Position numbers and translations under genes: made by a program. Source: an uncultured Bacteroidales bacterium (GTDB lineage: Bacteria > Bacteroidota > Bacteroidia > Bacteroidales > UBA3824). From it: 52,891 nt of DNA. This document shows, piece by piece, positions 43,114 through 52,132 of the stretch. Location: contig CALFIU010000175.1 of NCBI GenBank assembly GCA_937877455.1, positions 1 to 52,891 of the forward strand, given 5' to 3'. Numbering within the stretch: position 1 is the first letter of the stretch; the number at the start of each line of letters is the position of its first letter. The notes under the pieces were generated by a model. It worked only from the letters and a program-made list of their open reading frames with translations. It made no database searches and was not told the origin of the DNA.

Positions 43114-43782
43114 ATGAGATTATATATACATACAACACCAAATACTCAACTGATACCGACCAATTACCATTCAAAATTGGTTGGCGTTTTGCATAAATGG
43201 CTTGGTAAGGATAATGATGACCACGGAAAAATTTCGCTTTACTCGTTTTCTTCTTTGCATAATGCAAAGTTTGAAAATGGTAAGATTACTTGTCAGCATG
43301 GAGCAAAGTTTTTTATCAGTTTTTATGATGCAAACAAGGCCAAAAAAGTTGTAAAGTCAATACTTGAATCTCCAGAAATGTTTGCCGGTATGATTGTAAA
43401 TGATTTGACCATCGAAGAAGATAAAGACTTGTCTAATCGCGAGGTTTTCCTCTTTGCGAGTCCGATATTTGTAAAGCGAACATGTATTGGTGAAAAAAAT
43501 GGTAAAGAATTTACTTTTAATGATTCAGAGTCATCAACTGTTATGACAGACACCTTGAAGGCAAAAATGCAAGAAGCGGGTCTTGAACCTGATGATGATT
43601 TGGAAGTTAAATTTGACAAATCTTACCAACAGAAAAAAAGTACAATTTTTTGGTATAGGGACATAAGTATGCGTGTCAACAAATGTCCTGTGATAATAAA
43701 AGGCAGTCCCGAATCCAAGTTGTTTGCTTGGAATGTGGGCATCGGCAACAGCACAGGAATTGGTTTAGGTGCAATTTATTAA
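43114..43782 (+). CDS. cas6: CRISPR endoribonuclease Cas6 (module 2)
   Basis: Second Cas6, only distantly similar to the first. 222 residues: N-terminal NYHSKLVGVLHKWLGKDNDD with candidate histidines H27 and H37, and the C-terminal glycine-rich loop AWNVGIGNSTGIGLGAIY. It may process the same array or another array elsewhere. First gene of the module 2 operon. Confidence 0.85.
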   Translation: MRLYIHTTPNTQLIPTNYHSKLVGVLHKWLGKDNDDHGKISLYSFSSLHNAKFENGKITCQHGAKFFISFYDANKAKKVVKSILESPEMFAGMIVNDLTIEEDKDLSNREVFLFASPIFVKRTCIGEKNGKEFTFNDSESSTVMTDTLKAKMQEAGLEPDDDLEVKFDKSYQQKKSTIFWYRDISMRVNKCPVIIKGSPESKLFAWNVGIGNSTGIGLGAIY

Positions 43783-43794
43783 ATCTTGAAAAAT

Positions 43795-44352
43795 ATGTAC
43801 GCAGTAAAATATACAGGCAAATTCGGGTTTATTAAACCGTGGACTGCCGTCCGAGACGGTGAAACTTTCAGTCAACAGTTTTTGACACCTTCAATTATAG
43901 AAGGAATTGAGAAAAAATTGTTTCCTGAAATGTTGGAACATCAAGGCGTTATATCAAAAATAGTCAGGCACAAATTAAAATATTCGGCAGTTGATACCCA
44001 ACAAGAAGTAACGCAAACACGAGGTTGGAAAGTTACAAAAAAAGAGATGTCCCGCGACCGTTCTATTTTGAAACGCGGCGTAATGCTTGACCCTGTTTTA
44101 TATTTGGCTTTCAATAATTTGGAAGATGCCGAAACTGCGGCTAAACAGCACATCTGCCTTTGCAGAAACGAGGATGTCATGCTGCCCGATTCGGAAATTC
44201 AGGAATTGAGCGAAGAACAATTTGCTGAATTGGAAGGCTTTGAACTGAGGTTCGGACAATCTGACAATTCCTTTCTTGTGGGTTACAACCGCTTCGACAA
44301 CAACTCGCCAATGTACGGTTGGATTGAATATAACGGCAACAAACTTTTATAA
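43795..44352 (+). CDS. cas5: Cascade subunit Cas5 (module 2, Porphyromonas-type)
   Basis: Starts YAVKYTGKFGFIKPWTAVRD, then TFSQQFLTPSIIEGIEKKLF; position and size (185 residues) fit the Cas5p family described from Porphyromonas gingivalis-type loci. It is unlike the module 1 Cas5. The ATG at 43795 is preferred to a TTG at 43786. A conserved-looking SRDRSILKRGVMLDPVLYLA stretch follows. Assignment rests on neighbours as much as on sequence. Confidence 0.7.
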   Translation: MYAVKYTGKFGFIKPWTAVRDGETFSQQFLTPSIIEGIEKKLFPEMLEHQGVISKIVRHKLKYSAVDTQQEVTQTRGWKVTKKEMSRDRSILKRGVMLDPVLYLAFNNLEDAETAAKQHICLCRNEDVMLPDSEIQELSEEQFAELEGFELRFGQSDNSFLVGYNRFDNNSPMYGWIEYNGNKLL

Positions 44353-44354
44353 AA

Positions 44355-46490
44355 ATGGCTGACAAATTCAACTACATATTGGCCAAAAGCGAGGACGACG
44401 GCGCGATGCCGCTGACGGAACATCTGAAAAGTGTTGCCGACACAGCCGTTGTGTTTGCCCGATATGCTGGATTTGACACCGATACGGCTTACAAAGGTGC
44501 TATTCTTCACGACATTGGGAAAGTTAGCCCTGTGTTTCAAAAAACATTGAAACATGGATATATACCGCGGCCCGGGTTTGTGTTCAGACACGAAATAGCC
44601 TCGTTGTTTTTTATTTCGTTGCTGCCAGAAAAACAACGCCCTGCCATAATAGACATGATTGTGGCGCATCACAAATCAATTTACAAAGATGTCCGCGAAA
44701 AAGGCTTGCTCGATTTGGATGGAAATATGGATAGTTTTGCGCGACATTCTGAAAAGTTTGACGAATGGAGCCAAACTGCTTTGAATATTTTAAAAAGTTT
44801 TGGGTTTGAATCACATCCAATCAGCATAGACGAAGCAAAAGAAAATTATGATTTTGCCGTTGATTATTGCAGCGACAAGCAATTGAACTGTTCCGAATGG
44901 AAAGGACTTTTGATGGCGGCAGACCATTTTGCATCGGCATTGGCAGAAAAAATGGATTACACTCTCGACAAATTATTCATAAAACCTGACTTGACGTTTT
45001 ACAACCGCCGCCATCATCTCTACCCGTTGTCGCTGATTTCGACCAACGACCCACGAAAACACACTTTGGTAACAGCCCCCACAGGTGCGGGCAAAACCGA
45101 CTTTTTGTTGCGGCGTTGCCGTGGAAGGGTGTTTTACACGCTGCCATTTCAGGCGTCAATCAACGCAATGTACGACCGAATCAAGAGCGACCTGAAAGAT
45201 ACAGACACGCAAGTCTTTTTGCTTCACGGCGCGTCAAACCTCAAAGTAAAAGAGGGAAAAGTGGAAGAGCGTATAATGCAACGGCACATCGGCGCATCAA
45301 TAAAAGTGATGACGCCGCATCAAATGGCATCAATAGTTTTTGGTATCAAAGGCTATGAAGCGATGTTGCTTGATTTGAAAGGTTGCGACATCATCTTGGA
45401 CGAAATTCATACATACGCGAGTGAAATTCAGGCGATTGTATTGAAAATCATTGAGATTTTGAAACATTCGGGCTGCCGGCTTCACGTCGGTACTGCCACA
45501 ATGCCCAAAGTATTGTACAACAAGATTTTGGAACTTTTGGGCGGCAAAGACGAAGTGTATGAAGTAAGTCTTTCCGACGACGTACTCACAACATTCAACC
45601 GCCATATCATACACAAAATATCAAGCGTTGACGATTGCTATCAATTGATTGCCAATGCTGTTGACGAAAACAAGAAGATACTTGTTGTTTGCAATCAGGT
45701 AAAACGTGCGCAAGAACTATACGAAAGGTTGTCGGATATTTATCCTGATATTGACAAAATGTTGATACACAGTCGGTTTAAACGTTGCGACAGAGCAAAA
45801 TTGGAAACAATGCTCAAAGATGATTTCAATCAATCTTCAGATGCGTGTATCGTGGTTTCCACTCAGGTGGTTGAGGTGAGCCTCGATATTAGTTTCGACG
45901 TAATGATTACCGAATGTGCGCCGATTGACGCTATGATTCAGCGTTTTGGGCGAATCAACCGAAAGCGCACGGAGGCAACAATCGGGAAATATAAGGACAT
46001 TTACGTGATTAAACCGCCCGAGACCAAGGAAGATGCGCGGCCATACGATATGGCGGTTTTGCAAAAGAGTTTTGACGTTTTACCCGACGGGAAAGTGCTT
46101 GAGGAAACATCGTTGCAAAATATGATTGACGAAGTTTACCCTGAAATATGTGTCCCCAACATCGACTGTTCGGGCGCGGTATTTACCGACGGCAAATGGA
46201 AAATCATGGAACTCTGCCATAACGCAAAATCGGCATTGTTGGAGGCGTTGGACATCAATTCGGCTGTCTGCATTGCTCAGGGCGACATTGACGAGTACCG
46301 AGAAAACCTTTCGGCAAGAATGGAATTGGAGATACCTGTCAGTTACAATTCTTTGGCACACAACCAATTAGAACAACTAAAACAGGGCTCGCGGCCTTTT
46401 GTGATACCCGACAAGGCTTACAGCGAAGAATTGGGATTGCTTTTGGAGTATGCCAAACCAGAATATTACAAAATGTTTGAATTTTTATAA
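44355..46490 (+). CDS. cas3: CRISPR nuclease-helicase Cas3 (module 2)
   Basis: HD nuclease plus SF2 helicase. HD motifs H23, H52-D53 (LHDIGKVSP), FRHE, VAHH; Walker A APTGAGKTD; Walker B IILDEIHTYAS; motif III GTATMPK; motif V STQVVEVSLDISFD; motif VI MIQRFGRINR. 711 residues. Distinct from the module 1 Cas3 (DEIH instead of DEIQ), so each module brought its own effector nuclease. It begins 2 bp after the cas5 stop. Confidence 0.94.
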   Translation: MADKFNYILAKSEDDGAMPLTEHLKSVADTAVVFARYAGFDTDTAYKGAILHDIGKVSPVFQKTLKHGYIPRPGFVFRHEIASLFFISLLPEKQRPAIIDMIVAHHKSIYKDVREKGLLDLDGNMDSFARHSEKFDEWSQTALNILKSFGFESHPISIDEAKENYDFAVDYCSDKQLNCSEWKGLLMAADHFASALAEKMDYTLDKLFIKPDLTFYNRRHHLYPLSLISTNDPRKHTLVTAPTGAGKTDFLLRRCRGRVFYTLPFQASINAMYDRIKSDLKDTDTQVFLLHGASNLKVKEGKVEERIMQRHIGASIKVMTPHQMASIVFGIKGYEAMLLDLKGCDIILDEIHTYASEIQAIVLKIIEILKHSGCRLHVGTATMPKVLYNKILELLGGKDEVYEVSLSDDVLTTFNRHIIHKISSVDDCYQLIANAVDENKKILVVCNQVKRAQELYERLSDIYPDIDKMLIHSRFKRCDRAKLETMLKDDFNQSSDACIVVSTQVVEVSLDISFDVMITECAPIDAMIQRFGRINRKRTEATIGKYKDIYVIKPPETKEDARPYDMAVLQKSFDVLPDGKVLEETSLQNMIDEVYPEICVPNIDCSGAVFTDGKWKIMELCHNAKSALLEALDINSAVCIAQGDIDEYRENLSARMELEIPVSYNSLAHNQLEQLKQGSRPFVIPDKAYSEELGLLLEYAKPEYYKMFEFL

Positions 46491-46502
46491 AGATTTTGGA
46501 AA

Positions 46503-47861
46503 ATGATAACATCAACGATAGGGAAAATATTTTTGGAAGCCTACAACAAGAAGTTCGGCACCGACTATGATGCCAAGACGTTTTTTGTTGAGGTGTATTA
46601 TCCGTTGTTTTTCGACAGCAACAAGTATTTGATGTGGATAACAAATTCGCCTTTCGTCCAAATGAAGAAAGGTCAGAAAGTTGAAACACTTTCAAAAGAC
46701 GAACGGAAAGAAAAGTTGCAGGATTTTGTTTTAAAAGCGTCAAAAGTCCAAAATCTTGATTCAAGTATCGCGCCCGGCTATCCTGCATCCGAGGAGAAAG
46801 AATTTGCCACCACTTCCGGTCAAGTAACAAACATCAGTTTGAAAACCGAAACCGACGATATTTATTATTCGTGGTTTGGGGCAAGTTTGGGAATAGGGTT
46901 GCAAGGCGGAATTTCGATTTTGTTTTCTGAACCCGAAATTCTTTTGGATTTGTTTGAGGGTTGGAAAGTGTACAGAACCGCGCTTGACGAAACCCAAAAA
47001 CTCAAAGGAAATCAGGTAAATACGTGGAACGGACAATGGCTTGCCCATCGTTACGACAATAATAATTATTTTGCCGATGAACCTATGGCCAATTTCACCC
47101 CGTTTGAAACCTCAAAGGACGGTGGAATTAGCGTGCAAGTCCGGTTATGGACGAAGGTGCTGATTGGAATCGCAAGACATTTCCCAAATCCGCAGATTAT
47201 GGGCTATGTCTATAATTTTGGACAGACCAACACGACGATTGGTTTCATTCCGTTCAACCTCGAGCATATCAAAAGGCCGTTGCAACTTTACCAAAAGATT
47301 TTCAAAAACATTGACGAAGGTAAAAAGGCTGACGAACTGTGGGGTACGGAAAATGGACTGCGGGTATGCTGTCAAAAAGGCGCAATCGGTGTCGAAGCAA
47401 TGCAGCCCAAAGGCCTTGCACCGTATATGGCGGCAGACAAAAAAGGCGAAATCAAACTTCCTAAATACAAGGAAGACGATGATAAACAAAAAGTAAGTTT
47501 TCACACATATCAAATTTGGTTATTGGCTATGTTAAACAATCAGGAATTGTGGGACAAGTCCCAAGAGTTTGCAAAAGCATTGCAGACATACGTCAAAAAA
47601 GACAAGCAAAATAGTACCAAAAGAGAGAATTTGGTAAAAAACATCCTCTCTGCTACCTCCAAAAAGTCGTTCATTGCGGCTTTGAGCGAAATCGCAGAAG
47701 ATGTAGAGGCATTTGACAAAATTGAAGAAAATGCCAAAACAGTGAATGTGATGCCAACTGACAATGTGCCTTATTATCTCACACTTATAAGGTTTCACTA
47801 TGCCGGTTTGGAAAACAAAAACAATCAACAGGGAAAAAATTTGTTTAATCAAAATGTATAG
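46503..47861 (+). CDS. Cascade large subunit (Cas8-like, Csp2-type)
   Basis: 452 residues located where Porphyromonas-type loci carry Csp2. N-terminal helix IGKIFLEAYNKKFGTDYDAK and FFVEVYYPLFFDSNKYLMWI; central YSWFGASLGIGLQGGISILF; C-terminal helical VKNILSATSKKSFIAALSEI. A Cas8-like role is inferred from position and size: no other large subunit is present in the module. Not similar to the Cas8b of module 1. Confidence 0.68.
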   Translation: MITSTIGKIFLEAYNKKFGTDYDAKTFFVEVYYPLFFDSNKYLMWITNSPFVQMKKGQKVETLSKDERKEKLQDFVLKASKVQNLDSSIAPGYPASEEKEFATTSGQVTNISLKTETDDIYYSWFGASLGIGLQGGISILFSEPEILLDLFEGWKVYRTALDETQKLKGNQVNTWNGQWLAHRYDNNNYFADEPMANFTPFETSKDGGISVQVRLWTKVLIGIARHFPNPQIMGYVYNFGQTNTTIGFIPFNLEHIKRPLQLYQKIFKNIDEGKKADELWGTENGLRVCCQKGAIGVEAMQPKGLAPYMAADKKGEIKLPKYKEDDDKQKVSFHTYQIWLLAMLNNQELWDKSQEFAKALQTYVKKDKQNSTKRENLVKNILSATSKKSFIAALSEIAEDVEAFDKIEENAKTVNVMPTDNVPYYLTLIRFHYAGLENKNNQQGKNLFNQNV

Positions 47862-47865
47862 ACAA

Positions 47866-48924
47866 ATGAACAAGAACAATTTCATTTACCTTCGCGGACT
47901 GAAACACGCGGAGAACGCCGTTTTCTGCGTAGATAACGGACAGAAAAGTTATTTTGACCCACAGTTTCAATGCTATGTGCCGTTTTCAAGCGGACAGCAG
48001 GTCAAAAGATCCGTGTTGTCAACGATGACTGAAATCCTTGGCACGACACCTGCGCCTACAACATTTGTCTTTGATGTCAAGGACAAGAAATTGGGAGAAG
48101 GTGAAGTTTTGTCAATTTGCGACCCTAATTATCCCGACCAACTTTTAGGCGGTTGGATGCGAGCCGTAAAGGAAGGCAAGGAACGTACAGTTAAGCGCAG
48201 AAGTCCGTTGTCGATTTCGGCGATGCATCCACTTCATCCCTTGTTGGTGACAAAATGGTCTGAAAACGTAACATTCGACCGCTCAGACCGACCGGAAGTG
48301 CACAAAGTCAAAGTAAGAATGGGTGGCACTGAATTGACAGAAGAGCAAATTGAGGCTCTGTTGGAAGGCTCAGACCGTAGTCTTTTCAGGAAATGGATTC
48401 CGAACAATTATCGAGCATCAGGATTGTTTGTCTATGACATTGCAATTGATTTGCGGACATTGTTCTGTGTTTCAACCAATCAGTACGAGCCTGAAATTTC
48501 AACAGAAATGGTAGAACAACTCAAAACAAATGGTTGGATACTAAGCAAGAACGTCTTCGGCGAATGCCTTATTTTGCCGAAGGAACAGCGCGACAAGATT
48601 ATTCCTGTATTGGCAAAATCAATTCTTAATTGGCGCATTACATCAAACCAATCACGCACATTCAGTCTGATGGAAACTTTGGCGGTAGCTATCAGCGGCA
48701 ATGCCAACACCGTTGCCGGCGCAATACGCGCCAAACTCATCGACGACAGCGAAAAGCCGAAAGCAAAACCAATCATCGACGAAACCGCAGGTGCAGATGT
48801 ATTTATCACTTTGCCGTGTGCAAACTACATCGTAACAGAAACCGAATCCGCCGATGCTCTTCAAAATGCCGAAGCAAAACTCATCGAAATGCTGAGCGAT
48901 TTCGATTACGAAAATCAATTGTAA
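47866..48924 (+). CDS. cas7: Cascade backbone Cas7 (Csp1-type)
   Basis: Begins NFIYLRGLKHAENAVFCVDN and QKSYFDPQFQCYVPFSSGQQ, then QVKRSVLSTMTEILG and RSPLSISAMHPLHPLLV, a Cas7-fold pattern matching the Csp1 family. 352 residues from the ATG at 47866, 4 bp after the cas8 stop; an open frame to 47800 overlaps cas8 and is unlikely to be used. A hairpin terminator follows. Confidence 0.75.
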   Translation: MNKNNFIYLRGLKHAENAVFCVDNGQKSYFDPQFQCYVPFSSGQQVKRSVLSTMTEILGTTPAPTTFVFDVKDKKLGEGEVLSICDPNYPDQLLGGWMRAVKEGKERTVKRRSPLSISAMHPLHPLLVTKWSENVTFDRSDRPEVHKVKVRMGGTELTEEQIEALLEGSDRSLFRKWIPNNYRASGLFVYDIAIDLRTLFCVSTNQYEPEISTEMVEQLKTNGWILSKNVFGECLILPKEQRDKIIPVLAKSILNWRITSNQSRTFSLMETLAVAISGNANTVAGAIRAKLIDDSEKPKAKPIIDETAGADVFITLPCANYIVTETESADALQNAEAKLIEMLSDFDYENQL

Positions 48925-48935
48925 ACAAGAAAAAT

Positions 48936-48969
48936 AGTGGTTGTTGTATTTTTTACGACAACCACTTTT
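48936..48969 (+). terminator. Terminator after module 2 cas7
   Basis: AGTGGTTGT (48936-48944) pairs perfectly with ACAACCACT (48958-48966), loop 13 nt, then T's. It would separate the effector operon from rhuM-cas4-cas1. Confidence 0.7.
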
Positions 48970-48996
48970 CAACCGTTGCAAAAAATGCAACAGTTG
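48970..48996. promoter_or_regulatory. Palindrome before rhuM
   Basis: CAAC-C-GTTGCA, five A's, TGCAAC-A-GTTG: an 11-bp stem with one mismatch. Candidate operator or 5' leader hairpin for rhuM-cas4-cas1. Confidence 0.5.
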
Positions 48997-49017
48997 GAAA
49001 CAAAAAATCAAAAACCT

Positions 49018-50025
49018 ATGCCCGATACAGAAAGCAATATTATCATCTACAACACCATCGACGGCAAGGCGTCTGTTGCACTGTACGCCAAGGATGGCAA
49101 GATTTGGCTCAACCAAAAACAGATGGCGGAACTTTTTGCCACCTCGGTTGCCAATATCAATACGCATATATCTAACATATTGAAAGAAAAAGAGTTGGAT
49201 GAAAAATCAGTTATTAAGGAATACTTAATAACTGCCGCTGATGGTAAAAACTACAATGTTACCTTTTATTCATTGGAGATGATTATTTCCATTGGATATA
49301 GGGTACGGGGCAAGCGCGGTACGCAGTTCCGTCAGTGGGCAACAAGGCATTTGTCGGAATATTTGGTAAAGGGATTCACGATGGATGACGAAAGGTTGAA
49401 AAACCCGAAAGGTCAGCCCGATTATTTTGACGAACTCCTTGAACGAATCCGCGACATCAGGGCTTCTGAAAAACGTTTCTATCAGAAACTCAGGGATTTG
49501 TTTGCGCTCAGTAGCGACTACGAGACTAAGGAAAAGGCAACACAAATGTTTTTTGCCGAAACTCAGAATAAGTTGCTGTATGCTGTTACTCATAAAACCG
49601 CCGCCGAAATCATTGTTTCGCGTGCCGATGCCAACAAATCCAATATGGGACTTACCTCTTGGAAGGGGTCAGTGGTTAGAAAACAAGACATAATTATTGC
49701 AAAGAATTATTTGGACGCAAATGAAGTTGATACACTCAACCGCCTGACTACTTTGTTTTTAGATACTGCCGAACTGAGGGTAAAAGAAAAAAAGGACTTG
49801 ACTTTGGATTATTGGCGCAAAACAGCTGACAGTGTATTGATGTTTCACGACAAAGATATTTTGCAAGGCAAAGGCAGCGTTTCAAATGCAGAGATGGAAC
49901 GCGTGGTGAACGATATCTACGAGAGATTCAATCTGCGTCGCAAAGAGTTGGAGCGGATTCAGGCTGACGAGGAAGACCGAACATTGTTGGACGAAGTTAT
50001 TAACGAAACAAACAGTTTACTATGA
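49018..50025 (+). CDS. RhuM-family protein inside the cas operon
   Basis: 335 residues. An N-terminal beta-rich segment (NIIIYNTIDGKASVALYAKD) leads to a winged-helix-like DNA-binding region (WLNQKQMAELFATSVANINT, HISNILKEKELDEKSVIKEY) and RGKRGTQFRQWATRHLSEYL; the C-terminal half is helical with ADANKSNMGLTSWKG. These are hallmarks of the RhuM 'virulence' family, whose biochemical role is unknown. The stop overlaps the cas4 start by 4 nt, so it is coupled to adaptation genes. An upstream ATG at 48985 is possible but lies in the palindrome. Confidence 0.85.
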   Translation: MPDTESNIIIYNTIDGKASVALYAKDGKIWLNQKQMAELFATSVANINTHISNILKEKELDEKSVIKEYLITAADGKNYNVTFYSLEMIISIGYRVRGKRGTQFRQWATRHLSEYLVKGFTMDDERLKNPKGQPDYFDELLERIRDIRASEKRFYQKLRDLFALSSDYETKEKATQMFFAETQNKLLYAVTHKTAAEIIVSRADANKSNMGLTSWKGSVVRKQDIIIAKNYLDANEVDTLNRLTTLFLDTAELRVKEKKDLTLDYWRKTADSVLMFHDKDILQGKGSVSNAEMERVVNDIYERFNLRRKELERIQADEEDRTLLDEVINETNSLL

Positions 50026-50534
50026 ACCCTACTGGCACACATTTCAACTATTATCAGGTTTGCAGACGGAAACTTTGGCTGTTTTCCAACGGCATCAATA
50101 TGGAGCAGAATTCCGAATTGGTGGCGGAAGGAAAGTTCGTTCACGAGAATAGTTATCCCAAACGTAGCGAAAAGTACGAAGAGGTGGAAATCGATGGCGT
50201 CAAGGTGGATTATTATGATGCTAAAAATAAGGTGATTCACGAAATCAAAAAGAGCAACAAGGTAGAAAAGGCTCATTCGTGGCAGTTGAAATACTATATT
50301 TATGTTTTTGAAAAACATGGTATTTCGGGCGTTTCGGGTGTTTTGGAATACCCAACAATGCGTCAGACCGAAAAGGTGGAACTCACCGACGACGACCGCA
50401 AAAAGATAGAAACCATCTGCCAAGAAATTGAAACTATCTGCGATTCAGACAATTGTCCGCCGATAGTTAAGAAAAGTTACTGCAAAAATTGCAGTTATTA
50501 CGAATTGTGCTTTGTTAACGAAAACGACGACTGA
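50022..50534 (+). CDS. cas4: CRISPR adaptation nuclease Cas4
   Basis: RecB-like nuclease that trims prespacers for PAM-correct integration. The four iron-sulfur cysteines are C14 (YYQVCRRKLWL) and C154, C157, C163 (SYCKNCSYYELC). Nuclease motifs VDYYD and HEIKKS, then the QLKYYIYVFEKHG helix. 170 residues, complete. Start overlaps the rhuM stop (ATGA). Confidence 0.93.
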   Translation: MNPTGTHFNYYQVCRRKLWLFSNGINMEQNSELVAEGKFVHENSYPKRSEKYEEVEIDGVKVDYYDAKNKVIHEIKKSNKVEKAHSWQLKYYIYVFEKHGISGVSGVLEYPTMRQTEKVELTDDDRKKIETICQEIETICDSDNCPPIVKKSYCKNCSYYELCFVNENDD

Positions 50535-50536
50535 CT

Positions 50537-51553
50537 ATGAAACAGACTTATTACCTTTTTAACCCAGGAGTTTTGGAGCGTAAAGACAACACTCTGAAAT
50601 TCACTGCAATAACTGAGGACGGCAACGGCATCGAAACCCTCGGCAAGCCTAAGTTTCTGCCCGTTGAACAGGTGGGCGACATTTATGTGTTCGGTAGTCT
50701 TAAAGCCAACAGCGCATTGTTCAACTTCTTGGGGCAGAAGGACATAGCGGTGCATTTTTTCGATTATTACGAAAACTACACCGGCTCCTTTATGCCAAGA
50801 GACAGCGTTTTGAGCGGCAAACTTCTTTTGGCTCAGACGGCAGCGTATCAAAACAAGAAAAAACGTTTGGAGATAGCGCGAAAGTTTATCGAAGGCGCGG
50901 CTTTTAATATGGTCAAAAACCTGAAATATTACGACAACCGTGGCAAGGATTTAGAATCTTATATTCAGAAAATCAACGATTTGGCTGCACTAATCAACTC
51001 CACCGAAGACATCAAGGAACTGATGGGCACCGAGGGTATGATACGTCAGACGTATTATTCGGCTTTTGACTTGATAATCAACGATTTTGTGATGGAACTC
51101 CGCACCAAACAACCGCCTCAAAACGAGGTTAACGCCCTGATTTCGTTTGGCAATATGATGTGTTATTCCGAAACTTTGCGGACGATTCACCATACTCAGT
51201 TGAACCCAACGATAAGTTACCTTCATTCGCCAGGCGAAAGGCGGTACTCGCTAAGCCTCGACATTTCGGAGATTTTTAAGCCGATAATTGTAGACCGTGT
51301 CATCTTTAAAGTACTGAATAAAAAGATGATACAGCCGCAGCATTTTGACCGCAAGTTAAACAGTTGCCTTCTTAACCAATCGGGCAAAAAGATTTTTGTG
51401 CAGGCGATGGAGGAGCGTTACAAGGAAACAATCCGTCACAAGTCGCTTGGCAGGAACGTCAGTTACAAGCATTTGATAAAACTTGAATGTTACAAACTCG
51501 TAAAGCACTTGCTCGGCATTGAAGAATACAAGCCGTTCAAGATGTATTGGTAA
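50537..51553 (+). CDS. cas1: CRISPR integrase Cas1
   Basis: Integrates new spacers at the leader end together with Cas2. The metal-binding glutamate lies in GTEGMIRQTYYSAFD, with the histidine and acidic residues in YLHSPGERRYSLSLDISEIF. 338 residues, type I-B-like Cas1. It follows cas4 by 2 bp. The only Cas1 in the window, therefore shared by both effector modules. Confidence 0.95.
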   Translation: MKQTYYLFNPGVLERKDNTLKFTAITEDGNGIETLGKPKFLPVEQVGDIYVFGSLKANSALFNFLGQKDIAVHFFDYYENYTGSFMPRDSVLSGKLLLAQTAAYQNKKKRLEIARKFIEGAAFNMVKNLKYYDNRGKDLESYIQKINDLAALINSTEDIKELMGTEGMIRQTYYSAFDLIINDFVMELRTKQPPQNEVNALISFGNMMCYSETLRTIHHTQLNPTISYLHSPGERRYSLSLDISEIFKPIIVDRVIFKVLNKKMIQPQHFDRKLNSCLLNQSGKKIFVQAMEERYKETIRHKSLGRNVSYKHLIKLECYKLVKHLLGIEEYKPFKMYW

Positions 51554-51617
51554 ATTGAAAGTTGAAAATTGACAATTAATATGATGGCATTATGAATTAT
51601 GCATTACGCATTGAAAA
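51554..51617. repeat. AT-rich intergenic filler resembling dispersed repeats
   Basis: TTGAAAGTTGAAAATTGACA and AATTATGCATTACGCATTG, the kind of A/T simple-sequence filler frequent between Bacteroidota genes; a related piece is at 33452-33470 near carB. Confidence 0.4.
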
Positions 51618-51660
51618 AAAGTTCTTTGACATATTGAAAAACGATTAAAAATATAATAAA

Positions 51661-51924
51661 ATGTACGTGATTTTAGTTTATGATTTTGGCGAGAAACGTG
51701 TAAACAAGATGTTAAAACTCTGCCGCAAATACTTGAATTGGATTCAGAACTCGGTGTTTGAGGGCGAAATAACAGAGTTGCAACTTAAACAGTTGGAAGC
51801 ATCGGCGCGTGATTTTATGAATCCCGACGAAGACAGCATAATCATCTTTTCGTCGCGTGCGCAAATGTTTATGGATAAGCGCATTATAGGCGTTGAGCGT
51901 AACACAACGGACAATTTTTTGTAA
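51661..51924 (+). CDS. cas2: CRISPR adaptation protein Cas2
   Basis: Structural partner of Cas1. Ferredoxin-like start YVILVYDFGEKRVNKMLKLC, then RYL-type helix KYLNWIQNSVFEGEIT and a C-terminal IIIFSSRAQMFMDKRIIG strand. 87 residues, full length. About 107 bp after cas1. Confidence 0.95.
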   Translation: MYVILVYDFGEKRVNKMLKLCRKYLNWIQNSVFEGEITELQLKQLEASARDFMNPDEDSIIIFSSRAQMFMDKRIIGVERNTTDNFL

Positions 51925-52132
51925 ACTTGTAGGTTGTCGATGTCATTTTTAAGAGTGCCATAGACAACATTTTGAAAGTTTTTTTACAATATTTTTGTAG
52001 GCTAACACATTGATTAGTTGTCGGTTGTCGAAAGCCGATGCTTTTTTCTGTTTTACACATCGACAATTTTTCCAATTATTTTTTGTACCTTTGTCCCGAT
52101 TTCAAAGGCATACAAAGCATTTTGAAGTCAGG
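51925..52132 (+). promoter_or_regulatory. CRISPR leader
   Basis: 208 bp, A/T-rich. Contains an inverted pair TTGTCGATGT (51934-51943) and ACATCGACAA (52057-52066), extra TTGTCG copies at about 52017-52030, and a promoter -7 box TACCTTTG at 52086-52093 that would start the array transcript about 30 nt before the first repeat. It lies between cas2 and the array, as expected for the integration end. Confidence 0.75.

Noticed and set aside
47800..47865. Upstream start for module 2 cas7 at 47800
   Set aside because: It would overlap the end of the cas8-like gene by 62 bp and adds residues unlike the family start; the ATG at 47866 fits.
35904..52132. CRISPR-repeat-like antitoxin RNA (CreA-type) hidden between cas genes
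   Set aside because: Scanned the intergenic spaces for pieces of the repeat (TTTTAATCG, GGAATTGAAAT) and found none outside the array.
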